Positions 57,473 through 64,000 of a stretch of DNA of 64,000 nt are shown piece after piece; position 1 is the first letter of the stretch, and every line of letters starts with the position of its first letter. The DNA comes from an uncultured Clostridia bacterium. Its GTDB lineage: Bacteria > Bacillota > Clostridia > TANB77 > CAG-508. Under the pieces are notes generated by a model. It saw nothing but the letters and a program-made list of their open reading frames with translations, made no database searches and was not told where the DNA came from. A program made the position numbers and the translations under genes. The stretch spans positions 248,001 through 312,000 of the forward strand of contig CASYFC010000001.1 in NCBI GenBank assembly GCA_949482135.1, read 5' to 3'.

Positions 57473-57485
57473 CTAAGGCTTTTAT

Positions 57486-57680
57486 TTAATTATTGTTATG
57501 AATATTGTATTCAATCGTTGTGATAGGAATATACATGTACATACCATAGTTCATTCCCATCATCATAGATATAGCCGCCATTTGATCAAACATTGCCTTT
57601 ACTGCTGCAGTACTCATTTCCTGTTCCTTTGCTGTCTTTGGATTATTTACAATGTTTCTGATTGTTCTCCGTTTCCGCAT
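57486..57680 (-). CDS. Small protein, unknown
   Basis: 64 residues from the ATG at 57680, which has GGAGG upstream; a longer frame to 57698 would start before that site. RKRRTIRNIVNNPKTAKEQE forms a basic N-terminus, MSTAAVKAMFDQMAAISMMM a helix rich in Met and Ala, and MNYGMYMYIPITTIEY a hydrophobic end. Family not recognised. It has a full TTACATAA-box promoter and a terminator of its own, so it is a real gene despite its size. GC-richer than its surroundings. It could be a small regulatory or envelope protein. Confidence 0.6.
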   Translation of the reverse strand: MRKRRTIRNIVNNPKTAKEQEMSTAAVKAMFDQMAAISMMMGMNYGMYMYIPITTIEYNIHNNN

Positions 57681-57729
57681 AATAAACTCAGCCTCCATTC
57701 ATATATTCACAATAAATTGTTACTTTACT

Positions 57730-57758
57730 ATTATATCACAATTTTATGTAAAATGAAA
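57730..57758 (-). promoter_or_regulatory. TTACATAA-box promoter of the 64-residue gene
   Basis: Minus-strand TTTCAT (57753-57758), 17 nt, TATAAT (57730-57735), extended -10 TGA. TTACATAA fills spacer bases 2-9 (57744-57751). Confidence 0.65.
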
Positions 57759-57779
57759 TAATTATTTTTCATGTTTATT

Positions 57780-58427
57780 TTATAAAGTTTCTTGTATGTA
57801 TCTAATATCCTCAATAGCTTTATCTATATTAACTCTACCATTTCCTACAGGATAATATACTGAATAAAATTTATAATTATGTCCATTTATTTCTTTTTCA
57901 AACATTTTCTTTCTACATTGTGAAACTGATATTTTTTCTTTCAAAACTATCGAACTTACTTGATTTCCAAATAATATTATTGCTTTAGGCTTTATTATTT
58001 CAAATTCCTTTTTGATTAACTCAAGATATTCTTGATATACACTATCTGGTAATGGTCTTGCATCTGTTTGTGTACATTTTCCTAAATTAGTAATAAAATA
58101 TTTATGTTTTTTGACATCATCATAAACAACATCTGCAAATTCTTCAGTCCATTCTGAAGGTTTAATCAATTTAATTATTCTATAAATTTCATCATCCATT
58201 AAATTTAATCTATAAAATAAATCCCAAATATTTTTAGTTCCAATCCATGGAGATTTTCTACCTTTCCAGTCTTTTGATGATGCAATATTACGTCCTGTTG
58301 GATTCATAAAAACAAAGCAAAAATCTGGATTTTCTGTGCATCCTCCATTATATATTGAATCTAATTCTTTTGCTCCATATTTTTTCTGCAATTTATCATA
58401 TTCTATTTTTAAATCATCTAATTTCAC
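57780..58427 (-). CDS. Uracil-DNA glycosylase-superfamily protein
   Basis: 215 residues. The UDG fold is suggested by FCFVFMNPTGRNIASSKDWK (motif 1 position, with MNPTGRN in place of GEAPG), SPWIGTKNIWDLFYRL, a middle HKYFITNLGKCTQTDARPLP, PKAIILFGNQVSSIVL and the late YYPVGNGRVNID (motif 3 position). This looks like the family 4/5 or uracil-DNA-glycosylase-like group that also includes proteins acting outside base excision. The altered motifs leave enzyme activity uncertain. Its start overlaps the HD gene by 14 nt; last gene of operon F. Confidence 0.7.
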   Translation of the reverse strand: MKLDDLKIEYDKLQKKYGAKELDSIYNGGCTENPDFCFVFMNPTGRNIASSKDWKGRKSPWIGTKNIWDLFYRLNLMDDEIYRIIKLIKPSEWTEEFADVVYDDVKKHKYFITNLGKCTQTDARPLPDSVYQEYLELIKKEFEIIKPKAIILFGNQVSSIVLKEKISVSQCRKKMFEKEINGHNYKFYSVYYPVGNGRVNIDKAIEDIRYIQETL

Positions 58428-59076
58428 TATCTTCCATATCCTTAACTTTATTTTTTTTCATAACTTCTTTTAAAAAGCAATTGAATTTAGTTTCGTCTTG
58501 TGCTAATTCATTCATACTTTTCGTAAAATCTTGTTGCTTTTGAGAATTTATCCAATATTTTACTTTTCCTTGTGTCCCAAACTTATACTGTAACTGTTCA
58601 AATACATTTTTAAAACATTCCTCTTCTGTAAAATCTGGAAAGTATCTTTTGGTAAATTCATATGCTCTTAATAAAGAGGTCTCAATATCGTTATCTTTAT
58701 CTGCATCACAAACAACTTTTCCATAAATACTTCTAGGTTCAACTCCTCGTGAAGTTGAATGATCTTCCACTGCTTCAGAAATAATTTTTATTTCATCTTC
58801 TGAAAAGAACTCTCTTAATTTAGAATTATTTCTTACAAATTCAGCTGAATGAAGTGCATGATTTTTTCTTTCTACCTGTATACCAATATCATGTAATGTT
58901 GCTGATGCATAAACAAGATTTGCATCTAAATTATCTATACCTTCAGCAAGTTCAAAAGCTCTTGATATTACACTTCTAATATGATTTAAGTCATGCCCTT
59001 TATCAAAAGTTTTATAAATTGGAAATATTTCATTTTCCATATATTCAACTAATCTAGGATTTATTTTTTTATACAT
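58414..59076 (-). CDS. HD-domain phosphohydrolase
   Basis: 220 residues from the ATG at 59076 (AAGGAGTGAGAAAT). HD metal motif: FDKGHDLNHIRSVISRAFEL supplies the first His, LVYASATLHDIGIQVER the H-D pair, and EDHSTSRGVEPRSIYGKVVC then DADKDNDIE the last metal Asp. This is the YedJ/uncharacterised HD hydrolase type, acting on nucleotides or phosphates. In operon F between a PRTase and a UDG-like gene, a nucleotide-clearing role is plausible. The C-terminus (MNELAQDETKFNCFLKEVMK) is helical. Confidence 0.85.
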   Translation of the reverse strand: MYKKINPRLVEYMENEIFPIYKTFDKGHDLNHIRSVISRAFELAEGIDNLDANLVYASATLHDIGIQVERKNHALHSAEFVRNNSKLREFFSEDEIKIISEAVEDHSTSRGVEPRSIYGKVVCDADKDNDIETSLLRAYEFTKRYFPDFTEEECFKNVFEQLQYKFGTQGKVKYWINSQKQQDFTKSMNELAQDETKFNCFLKEVMKKNKVKDMEDSEIR

Positions 59077-59091
59077 ATTTCTCACTCCTTT

Positions 59092-59634
59092 TTAAAAAAA
59101 TATATTTTCTTCTAAATCATCTGGATGCTGTAATTCATTTTCTAATATCTCCCATGGAAATAGTGGAGTTTTTTCATTATAAAAGAATCCAGTATCTTCA
59201 TATTCAACTATATTTCCAAAACTTTTGCTATCATATTGTTTAGATAAGCATACATAAAGTATTTTAGCATTTTTATATTTGTTTTTAATTTCATCTATAC
59301 AAATTTTTACACTTGTTCCTGTGCTATGCAAAGCTTCTACTATCAAAAATACAGGTTCTTCTTTTTTTATTTCTACAGAATCTAGTGGATTAAAAATCAT
59401 TTCAATATTATTTGTTCCATCATTATAAGATATATGCTTAACTTGCATAGGTAAAAATTTTATAATATTTAACCTATTAGAAATATATGTAGCTGGTACT
59501 GCTCCACTTCTTAAAATAGGACATATATAATCTACTTTGATTTTATTATCATTAATATAAACTTTTAGTTTTTGACATATTTTATCTATGTAACTTAGAA
59601 ATTCTTCATGTGTCATTGATTTATAATTTTCCAT
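59092..59634 (-). CDS. Phosphoribosyltransferase-domain protein
   Basis: 180 residues from the ATG at 59634 (AAGGAGAAGAAA); a longer frame lacks a site. The N-terminal MTHEEFLSYIDKICQKLK, VDYICPILRSGAVPATYISN (first PRTase loop) and VFLIVEALHSTGTSVKICID (PRPP loop, where ALHSTGTS stands for DDVxxTGxT) fit a type I PRTase of the Xpt/HPRT-like group. The acidic pair in the PRPP loop is V-E-A-L rather than D-D, so binding may be changed. It lies between a transglutaminase-like gene and the HD gene in operon F. Confidence 0.8.
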   Translation of the reverse strand: MENYKSMTHEEFLSYIDKICQKLKVYINDNKIKVDYICPILRSGAVPATYISNRLNIIKFLPMQVKHISYNDGTNNIEMIFNPLDSVEIKKEEPVFLIVEALHSTGTSVKICIDEIKNKYKNAKILYVCLSKQYDSKSFGNIVEYEDTGFFYNEKTPLFPWEILENELQHPDDLEENIFF

Positions 59635-59650
59635 TTTCTTCTCCTTATTA

Positions 59651-60553
59651 TTATCTATCATAGCTTTGTTTTGGATCAGTAGCATTTTCATTTATAAACT
59701 GCTCATATTCTGCAAAATTGTCTATAGTTATATTTTCTTTTGGATTATTATTTCCAATTCTTTCTATTTTTCTACATGGTTGCATTCTAAATATTTCACT
59801 TGTCTCTGCCATAAACCAACTTTCTGGAATTGTATTTGTAGGATTCTGTCCGTATCCATCTCTTATAAAAATAGCATTTGTTAAGTCTAAATGTCTAGCT
59901 TTCCCATTAACTTTTACCAAATTCCAAACATGATTAACTGTTCCTTGCCCATGAACAATTTGGCAACTCATTCCTAAATCATCAAAATATTTTTTTACAT
60001 ATGGTGCAAAATCTGCACATACGCCTTGTTTTAATAAACCATTTTCTATATATGTTTTATTTAGTAATTCACTATTCTCATTTTTTATTGTTCTTATAGA
60101 TTCTACCAAATTTATTGCTCTTTCAGGAGTTGCCTTTATTGTTCCACATTCTTTTCCAAACAAAACAACTTTTCTTTCAGGTTTAGCTGAAACTATTGTA
60201 CCATAATAATTATCTATTGCATTTAAAAATCTATTTAATTCTTGTTCTAAAATCCTTTCATTTTTGTATCTACTTTTCATGTCATTACGCATTTTGTCTT
60301 CTAATTCTTTTTTAGCTCTTTTTCTATCTTCAGAATTATATGAATCATATTTAAAATCAATATCTTGAACCATTTTCTCTATTCCTGTATCTTCTTTATC
60401 AATCCTTATTGTCTCTAAATACGCATAATTATATAAAACATTTTCAATAAAATAGTTGCATAAAAGAAATACTTTTTGCTCATCTGTTTCTAAATTTTGG
60501 GCAATTTCAATTAATTCATCATAAGTTTTTATTTTACTATAATCTAATTTCAT
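59651..60553 (-). CDS. Transglutaminase-like protein
   Basis: 300 residues. The C-terminal part carries the transglutaminase-core triad: nucleophile Cys in LKQGVCADFAPYVKKYFDDL, His in QIVHGQGTVNHVWNLVKVNG and Asp in KARHLDLTNAIFI. The N-terminal 150 residues are helical (IAQNLETDEQKVFLLCNYFI, then RKRAKKELEDKMRNDMKSRY). Such domains act as cysteine peptidases or acyltransferases. First gene of operon F, with a divergent promoter to the L,D-transpeptidase gene. No signal peptide, so it acts in the cytoplasm. Confidence 0.82.
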   Translation of the reverse strand: MKLDYSKIKTYDELIEIAQNLETDEQKVFLLCNYFIENVLYNYAYLETIRIDKEDTGIEKMVQDIDFKYDSYNSEDRKRAKKELEDKMRNDMKSRYKNERILEQELNRFLNAIDNYYGTIVSAKPERKVVLFGKECGTIKATPERAINLVESIRTIKNENSELLNKTYIENGLLKQGVCADFAPYVKKYFDDLGMSCQIVHGQGTVNHVWNLVKVNGKARHLDLTNAIFIRDGYGQNPTNTIPESWFMAETSEIFRMQPCRKIERIGNNNPKENITIDNFAEYEQFINENATDPKQSYDR

Positions 60554-60589
60554 AATATTTATTATTTTTCTCCCTTATATATTAAAAAG

Positions 60590-60618
60590 ATTATATCACT
60601 TATAAGATTTTTCATCAA
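60590..60618 (-). promoter_or_regulatory. Promoter of operon F
   Basis: Minus-strand TTGATG (60613-60618), 17 nt, TATAAT (60590-60595), extended -10 TGA. No TTACATAA box inside the spacer. Confidence 0.65.
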
Positions 60619-60628
60619 CAACCCTGTT

Positions 60629-60666
60629 TTGACATTTTATGTAACCCGTGCTATAATGTTACATAA
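60629..60666 (+). promoter_or_regulatory. TTATGTAA-box promoter of the L,D-transpeptidase gene
   Basis: TTGACA (60629-60634), 17 nt, TATAAT (60652-60657), extended -10 TGC. TTATGTAA fills spacer bases 3-10 (60637-60644) and TTACATAA follows the -10 (60659-60666), so two boxes flank the -10. Confidence 0.8.
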
Positions 60667-60708
60667 ATAAAAATTTTAACATAACTAGAAAGGAGCTTAG
60701 AAAAGCCT

Positions 60709-62130
60709 ATGACTAACACATCAAGAAACAATTCAACTCGGATAACGTCTAAAATCTTAAAACGTAAACGCTATCTTCGTAGAAAGCAACAGAAAATACG
60801 GCGCACTTTCATTGCTATAGTTTCAGCTATCATAATTGTGATTATAGCAGGTATACAATTCCATAATTTTAATATAACCCATTTCAGTAAAAACACAACA
60901 ATCAATGGAATTGACTGTTCCTGGCTAACAGCTGAAGACGCCTATAACAAAATAAATGAACATTTGGATTCTAAAATAATTGTATTTCTTTTTAATGACA
61001 ATTCCTATACATTTCCTGGAAGTTCATTTAATTTAGAATTAGGATCAGTTAATGAAATTGAACAACTCTTGAATAAGCAAAAAAGCGAACATAAACAACT
61101 TAGCTTTTCTTTTCCTGAATTTTCAATAAACTTATCCAACTTGTCTGAAAATTTGTTGTCTATACCAGAGCTCTGTAGAGAAAATATGTTTTATCCTGAA
61201 GATGCCTATATTACTTTATCTGAAGACAATCTATTAAAAATTGTTCCTGAAGTTATTGGTAATTATATTGACTTTAAAAACGCTTATGATTTGGCATATG
61301 ATGGATTAAAATCTGGTCAGACAACAATTGACTTTTCCTCAATCATGGTTTCAAAACCAGATAGTACGTCTGAAGATTTAAAACCTATAGTCGAATCAAT
61401 AAATGACATTTTGAATACCAGTATAACTTTCAATATTTCTGAAAACTCTTCATTAACATTAGATAAATCTATAATGAAAGATTGGATAATTATTGATGAT
61501 ACTACTGGAAATTACAGTATCGATATTGATTCAAATGTTACGGCATTTGTGGATATTCTATCAGAAAAGTGTTCTGGAAATGTTGTATACTTTGATTTTA
61601 ATGCAACTGACTTTGGATTAGTTAAAGTTCCTGCAAAAAAAATTTCTATTGATAAAAATGCAGAAATCGAATTCATAAAATCAGAATTAGGTTCAGGAAA
61701 TTCAATCACTCATACTCCTATTTATGACATTTCTATTGAAGGAACTTATGTAGAAGTAGACCTTGCACGTCAACATGTTTGGTACTATATAGATGGTATA
61801 TGCATTTTAGATACAGATTGCGTAACTGGTACTAGAAATCACCATGATACTCGCGAAGGATATTTCTTCTTAACAAGTAAAGAAAAAGATCGCATTCTAC
61901 GTGGATATAATGATAATGGCACGAAATACGCCTCACCTGTTGATTTTTGGATGCCATTTGATGGCGGAATCGGATTGCATGATGCTTCTTGGAGAAATTC
62001 TTTTGGTGGAGATATTTACTTAACTAATGGTTCGCATGGCTGTGTAAATCTTCCCAGATGGGCTGCTGAAATAATCTATAACAATATTGATTACAGCACT
62101 CCTATCATTGTATATTACTCTACCAAATAA
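60709..62130 (+). CDS. L,D-transpeptidase with peptidoglycan-binding region
   Basis: 473 residues. A basic N-terminus (RKRYLRRKQQKIRRTF) and one membrane helix (about 36-54) anchor it outside the cell. The middle (about 60-340) contains two repeats of a PG_binding_4-like domain (TINGIDCSWLTAEDAYNKI and the later FSIMVSKPDS-like region). The YkuD catalytic domain follows: VEVDLARQHVWYYIDGICIL, GIGLHDASWRNSFGGDIYLT and the SHGCVNLPRWAAE motif with catalytic Cys and His. It makes 3-3 cross-links or anchors wall components. Monocistronic, less AT-rich than the neighbouring operons. The ribosome site is GAAAGGAG. Confidence 0.92.
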   Translation: MTNTSRNNSTRITSKILKRKRYLRRKQQKIRRTFIAIVSAIIIVIIAGIQFHNFNITHFSKNTTINGIDCSWLTAEDAYNKINEHLDSKIIVFLFNDNSYTFPGSSFNLELGSVNEIEQLLNKQKSEHKQLSFSFPEFSINLSNLSENLLSIPELCRENMFYPEDAYITLSEDNLLKIVPEVIGNYIDFKNAYDLAYDGLKSGQTTIDFSSIMVSKPDSTSEDLKPIVESINDILNTSITFNISENSSLTLDKSIMKDWIIIDDTTGNYSIDIDSNVTAFVDILSEKCSGNVVYFDFNATDFGLVKVPAKKISIDKNAEIEFIKSELGSGNSITHTPIYDISIEGTYVEVDLARQHVWYYIDGICILDTDCVTGTRNHHDTREGYFFLTSKEKDRILRGYNDNGTKYASPVDFWMPFDGGIGLHDASWRNSFGGDIYLTNGSHGCVNLPRWAAEIIYNNIDYSTPIIVYYSTK

Positions 62131-62182
62131 GTAACCTTTCTAAAAAAATATACTGTATAATTATTTTTTGTATATAATTCAA

Positions 62183-62240
62183 AATTTCCACTTGGAAATT
62201 TCAAAAAACGCCATCCCCAAAATAGGATGGCGTTTTTTAT
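62183..62240. terminator. Bidirectional terminators between the transpeptidase and MBL genes
   Basis: AAAACGCCATCC (62207-62218) pairs with GGATGGCGTTTT (62226-62237) with T and A runs outside. A second palindrome, AAATTTCCA/TGGAAATTT, lies at 62183-62203. Confidence 0.85.
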
Positions 62241-63043
62241 AATATTATTTCATCAAAATCATTTGGTACATATATTTTTCCTAAAAAATTTTCTTTTGCT
62301 TCTTGAATATATCTTTCTTTTCTATTTTTTCCAAGATTTTCTTGTGTATGCCATAAAACTAAATTTTTTACATTTAATTTTTCCGCTTTTATACTTGCAG
62401 ACTTTACTGTATCATGATTTTTTTCACGTGGCTTAAATTTATCAGCTTCTGTTTCTAAGCAAAAAGCTTCATGTAATAACCAATCTATATTTTCAACATC
62501 TTTATATAATTCTTCATATAATGGTTCATCTCCAAGGAAACCAAGTGTTTTTCCATTATTTAGTATAGTTTTAAATCCATATTGTTTATCACTTTTAGAA
62601 TGTATATCTAAAAATTCTAGTTCATAGTTTAATATTTTTACTTTTTCATGATCATTTACTATATTAATAAAAATTTCTTTATCAAGAAATAGTTGTTGTT
62701 CTTTTCTTAATAATGTACGAATTTGATCCCTTATGATTTTAGCAACTTCATCATGACAATATATATTCAATGTCCCATTATATTTACCTTTTCTCATAGA
62801 AAGATCTACAAATCTATAAATCCAAAGTAGTCCATATAAGTGGTCTATATGCTTATGTGATATAAATATATTATGTATCTTATTTAAATCTATATTAGCT
62901 AATTTAAGTTGTTTTAATATACCATTTCCTCCACCAGTGTCTACCAATAAATATTCTTGACTAGAATCTTCTAATACAAAACATGTATTAAAATTTTCTG
63001 TAACACTTGCACTTCCTGTACCCAAAACTATAATCTTTTCCAT
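62237..63043 (-). CDS. Metallo-beta-lactamase-fold hydrolase, RNase Z/phosphodiesterase-like
   Basis: 268 residues from the ATG at 63043 (GGAGAAAA upstream); a longer frame would overlap the Nudix gene further. EKIIVLGTGSASVTENFNTC opens it, LLVDTGGGNGILKQL is the first strand, and IFISHKHIDHLYGLLWIY carries the H-x-H-x-D-H zinc motif. LGFLGDEPLYEEL and LLHEAFCLETEADKF supply later ligands and LVLWHTQEN the last His. It resembles RNase Z and the cyclic-phosphodiesterase branch without the RNase Z exosite. Operon G partners are a Nudix hydrolase and a histidine phosphatase, so a small-molecule phosphodiester is more likely than tRNA. Confidence 0.85.
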   Translation of the reverse strand: MEKIIVLGTGSASVTENFNTCFVLEDSSQEYLLVDTGGGNGILKQLKLANIDLNKIHNIFISHKHIDHLYGLLWIYRFVDLSMRKGKYNGTLNIYCHDEVAKIIRDQIRTLLRKEQQLFLDKEIFINIVNDHEKVKILNYELEFLDIHSKSDKQYGFKTILNNGKTLGFLGDEPLYEELYKDVENIDWLLHEAFCLETEADKFKPREKNHDTVKSASIKAEKLNVKNLVLWHTQENLGKNRKERYIQEAKENFLGKIYVPNDFDEIIL

Positions 63044-63056
63044 TTTTTCTCCAATC

Positions 63057-63461
63057 TCATTCAAATATTAATGTTTCTGCTTGTTTAAACATGTGTCCTA
63101 TGTTTCCTTCTCCTGCAAATTTATTAACATCAAAAAAATTCTCATTTTTATCAATCCAATATAATTTATTTACTTCTTCTACTAAATCAACTTCTTTATT
63201 AAGTTTTCCGACAAAAACTTCTAATTCCATATCTAAAATTTTATATTGAAAATTCATCATATGAGTTAATTTAATATCATTAGTAATTATTCCAGTTTCT
63301 TCTTCTAGTTCTCGATATGCTGCCTCTAATTCACTTTCGTTTTCTTCTACCTTTCCTCCAACTAGATTAAACTTTCCCTTATATGGTTCCTTTTCTCTTT
63401 TACACATAAGTATTCTGTTTCCATCTCTATTATATACTAATATTACATTTAATTTTCTCAT
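63057..63461 (-). CDS. Nudix hydrolase, MutT-like
   Basis: 134 residues. The Nudix box G-GKVEENESELEAAY-RELEEETGI is intact, with all catalytic glutamates. LNVILVYNRDGNRILMCKRE precedes it and MNFQYKILDMELEVFVGKL follows. MutT-type enzymes hydrolyse nucleoside triphosphates or related diphosphates. It lies 3 nt after the histidine phosphatase gene, and its end overlaps the longest reading of the MBL gene. The substrate cannot be told; the operon suggests stepwise hydrolysis of a nucleotide-derived compound. Confidence 0.92.
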   Translation of the reverse strand: MRKLNVILVYNRDGNRILMCKREKEPYKGKFNLVGGKVEENESELEAAYRELEEETGIITNDIKLTHMMNFQYKILDMELEVFVGKLNKEVDLVEEVNKLYWIDKNENFFDVNKFAGEGNIGHMFKQAETLIFE

Positions 63462-63464
63462 ATT

Positions 63465-64000
63465 TTATCCCTCAATTTTGTAATTAACAATTTCGCAATT
63501 TTCAATTCCAAGTTTAACTAAATTATTGTCTTCTGGAATTCCATTAAAATATGTATTTACTGCTCTACACACTCCATTATGCGTAACTAGTAATATATTT
63601 TTTTCTTCATAATTTTTTATATCCTCTAATAAACTATATACTCTTTTTAGAAAATCATTAACATTTTCAGCATCTTTATATTCTGGGGTATTAATAACAT
63701 TCCAAAAGCCATCATAATTAAACTCAGTATGTAATTTTCCCTCGTTTTCTCCATAACAAATTTCTAACAATCTTTGATCATATATAATTTTAATGTTTCT
63801 ATCTTTGTTTATTATATCTGCTGTTTGTTTTGCTCTTTTTAATGGTGAACATATTATTAAATCTATTTTTATATTTTTTAAATTTTCTTTTGTTATGTTT
63901 GCTTGTTCAATTCCTTTTTCGTTTAATTCTATATCTGTTCTTCCTTGGATTTTCTTTAGTGCATTCCAAGCAGTTTGTCCATGTCTTGTTATATATATTT
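63465..64000 (-). CDS. Histidine phosphatase superfamily protein (5' end beyond window)
   Basis: The open frame reaches the window edge at 64000, so the start is missing, but only by a few residues. IYITRHGQTAWNALKKIQGR carries the RHG motif with the phospho-accepting His. LIICSPLKRAKQTADI, a central Glu in LLEICYGENEGKLH, and ILLVTHNGVCRAVNTYFNG (second catalytic His) complete the phosphoglycerate-mutase/phosphatase fold. This group includes alpha-ribazole phosphatase and sugar-phosphate phosphatases. First known gene of operon G. Confidence 0.9.
   Translation of the reverse strand, partial: IYITRHGQTAWNALKKIQGRTDIELNEKGIEQANITKENLKNIKIDLIICSPLKRAKQTADIINKDRNIKIIYDQRLLEICYGENEGKLHTEFNYDGFWNVINTPEYKDAENVNDFLKRVYSLLEDIKNYEEKNILLVTHNGVCRAVNTYFNGIPEDNNLVKLGIENCEIVNYKIEG

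Noticed and set aside
1..64000. Prophage or integrative element
   Set aside because: No integrase, transposase, portal, terminase, capsid or relaxase gene was recognised, no tRNA attachment site or long direct repeat was found, and spore coat, ECF sigma and transporter genes point to a chromosomal locus.

Overview
The window comes from a low-GC, endospore-forming Gram-positive bacterium, most likely a member of the Clostridia. It carries a pair of CotF-type spore coat genes, a spore photoproduct lyase, an ECF sigma/DUF4179 anti-sigma pair, an AgrC-like GHKL kinase and strong sigma-A type promoters (TTGaca-17-TATAAT). Most genes are very AT-rich and lie on the minus strand in tight operons. 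No rRNA, tRNA, CRISPR array, integrase, transposase or phage structural gene was seen.

The AT-rich operons are the striking part. (A) 18.7-10.8 kb, ten genes: CYTH-kinase fusion, SDR, acetamidase/formamidase, HisG-thymidylate kinase fusion, PurC, HisE/MazG-like protein, HisA-HisI fusion, PLC-like protein, NrtR-like regulator, RdgB. (C) 26.2-21.2 kb: NMN adenylyltransferase-phosphoribosyltransferase fusion, GNAT, radical SAM, SelO-like protein. (D) 30.3-27.8 kb: thymidylate kinase-like protein, radical SAM, NadE. (B) 40.9-33.8 kb: Nudix-winged-helix regulator (NrtR), GTP cyclohydrolase II-like protein, frameshifted viperin-like radical SAM, TrpF-like isomerase, two phosphoribosyltransferases, cyclase/formamidase, HAD, Nudix. 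(E) 57.3-48.4 kb, eleven genes: B12-binding radical SAM, CoaE-like kinase, radical SAM, BtaA/DUF3419-like protein, Ser/Tyr-rich protein, ATP-grasp, phosphoesterase-methyltransferase fusion, two unknowns, P-loop kinase, MazG. (F) 60.6-57.8 kb: transglutaminase-like, PRTase, HD hydrolase, uracil-DNA-glycosylase-like. (G) 64.0-62.2 kb: histidine phosphatase, Nudix, metallo-beta-lactamase fold. Paralogues of histidine, purine, tryptophan, riboflavin, NAD and CoA enzymes recur beside radical SAM enzymes, small-molecule kinases, PRTases and nucleotide house-cleaning enzymes. I infer that the region makes, salvages or polices unusual nucleotide- or cofactor-like metabolites; the product cannot be read from sequence.

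Interspersed are visibly GC-richer transcription units with different codon use: LemA and two TPM-domain proteins (2.2-5.7 kb), an unknown Cys-cluster protein (9.7 kb), small membrane proteins (19.0 kb; three tandem paralogues at 26.3-27.7 kb), divergent nicotinamidase and glutamine-dependent NAD synthetase (30.5-33.8 kb), a membrane protein (41.1 kb), a 64-residue protein (57.5 kb) and an L,D-transpeptidase (60.7 kb). All of these have a TTAYRTAA box in or beside their promoter, usually at the same place in the -35/-10 spacer. A few AT-rich operons share it, which suggests a common regulon or promoter class.

Other parts are a split ABC transporter of the SsuABC/ThiXYZ type with a frameshifted permease (42.3-46.5 kb), the ECF sigma/anti-sigma pair (46.6-48.3 kb), and three 27-bp palindromic repeats (27.8, 29.7 and 30.4 kb), two of which supply the stop codons of neighbouring genes. 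Three genes are broken by single-base insertions (38.4, 44.4 and 45.3 kb), which may be real decay or assembly error.
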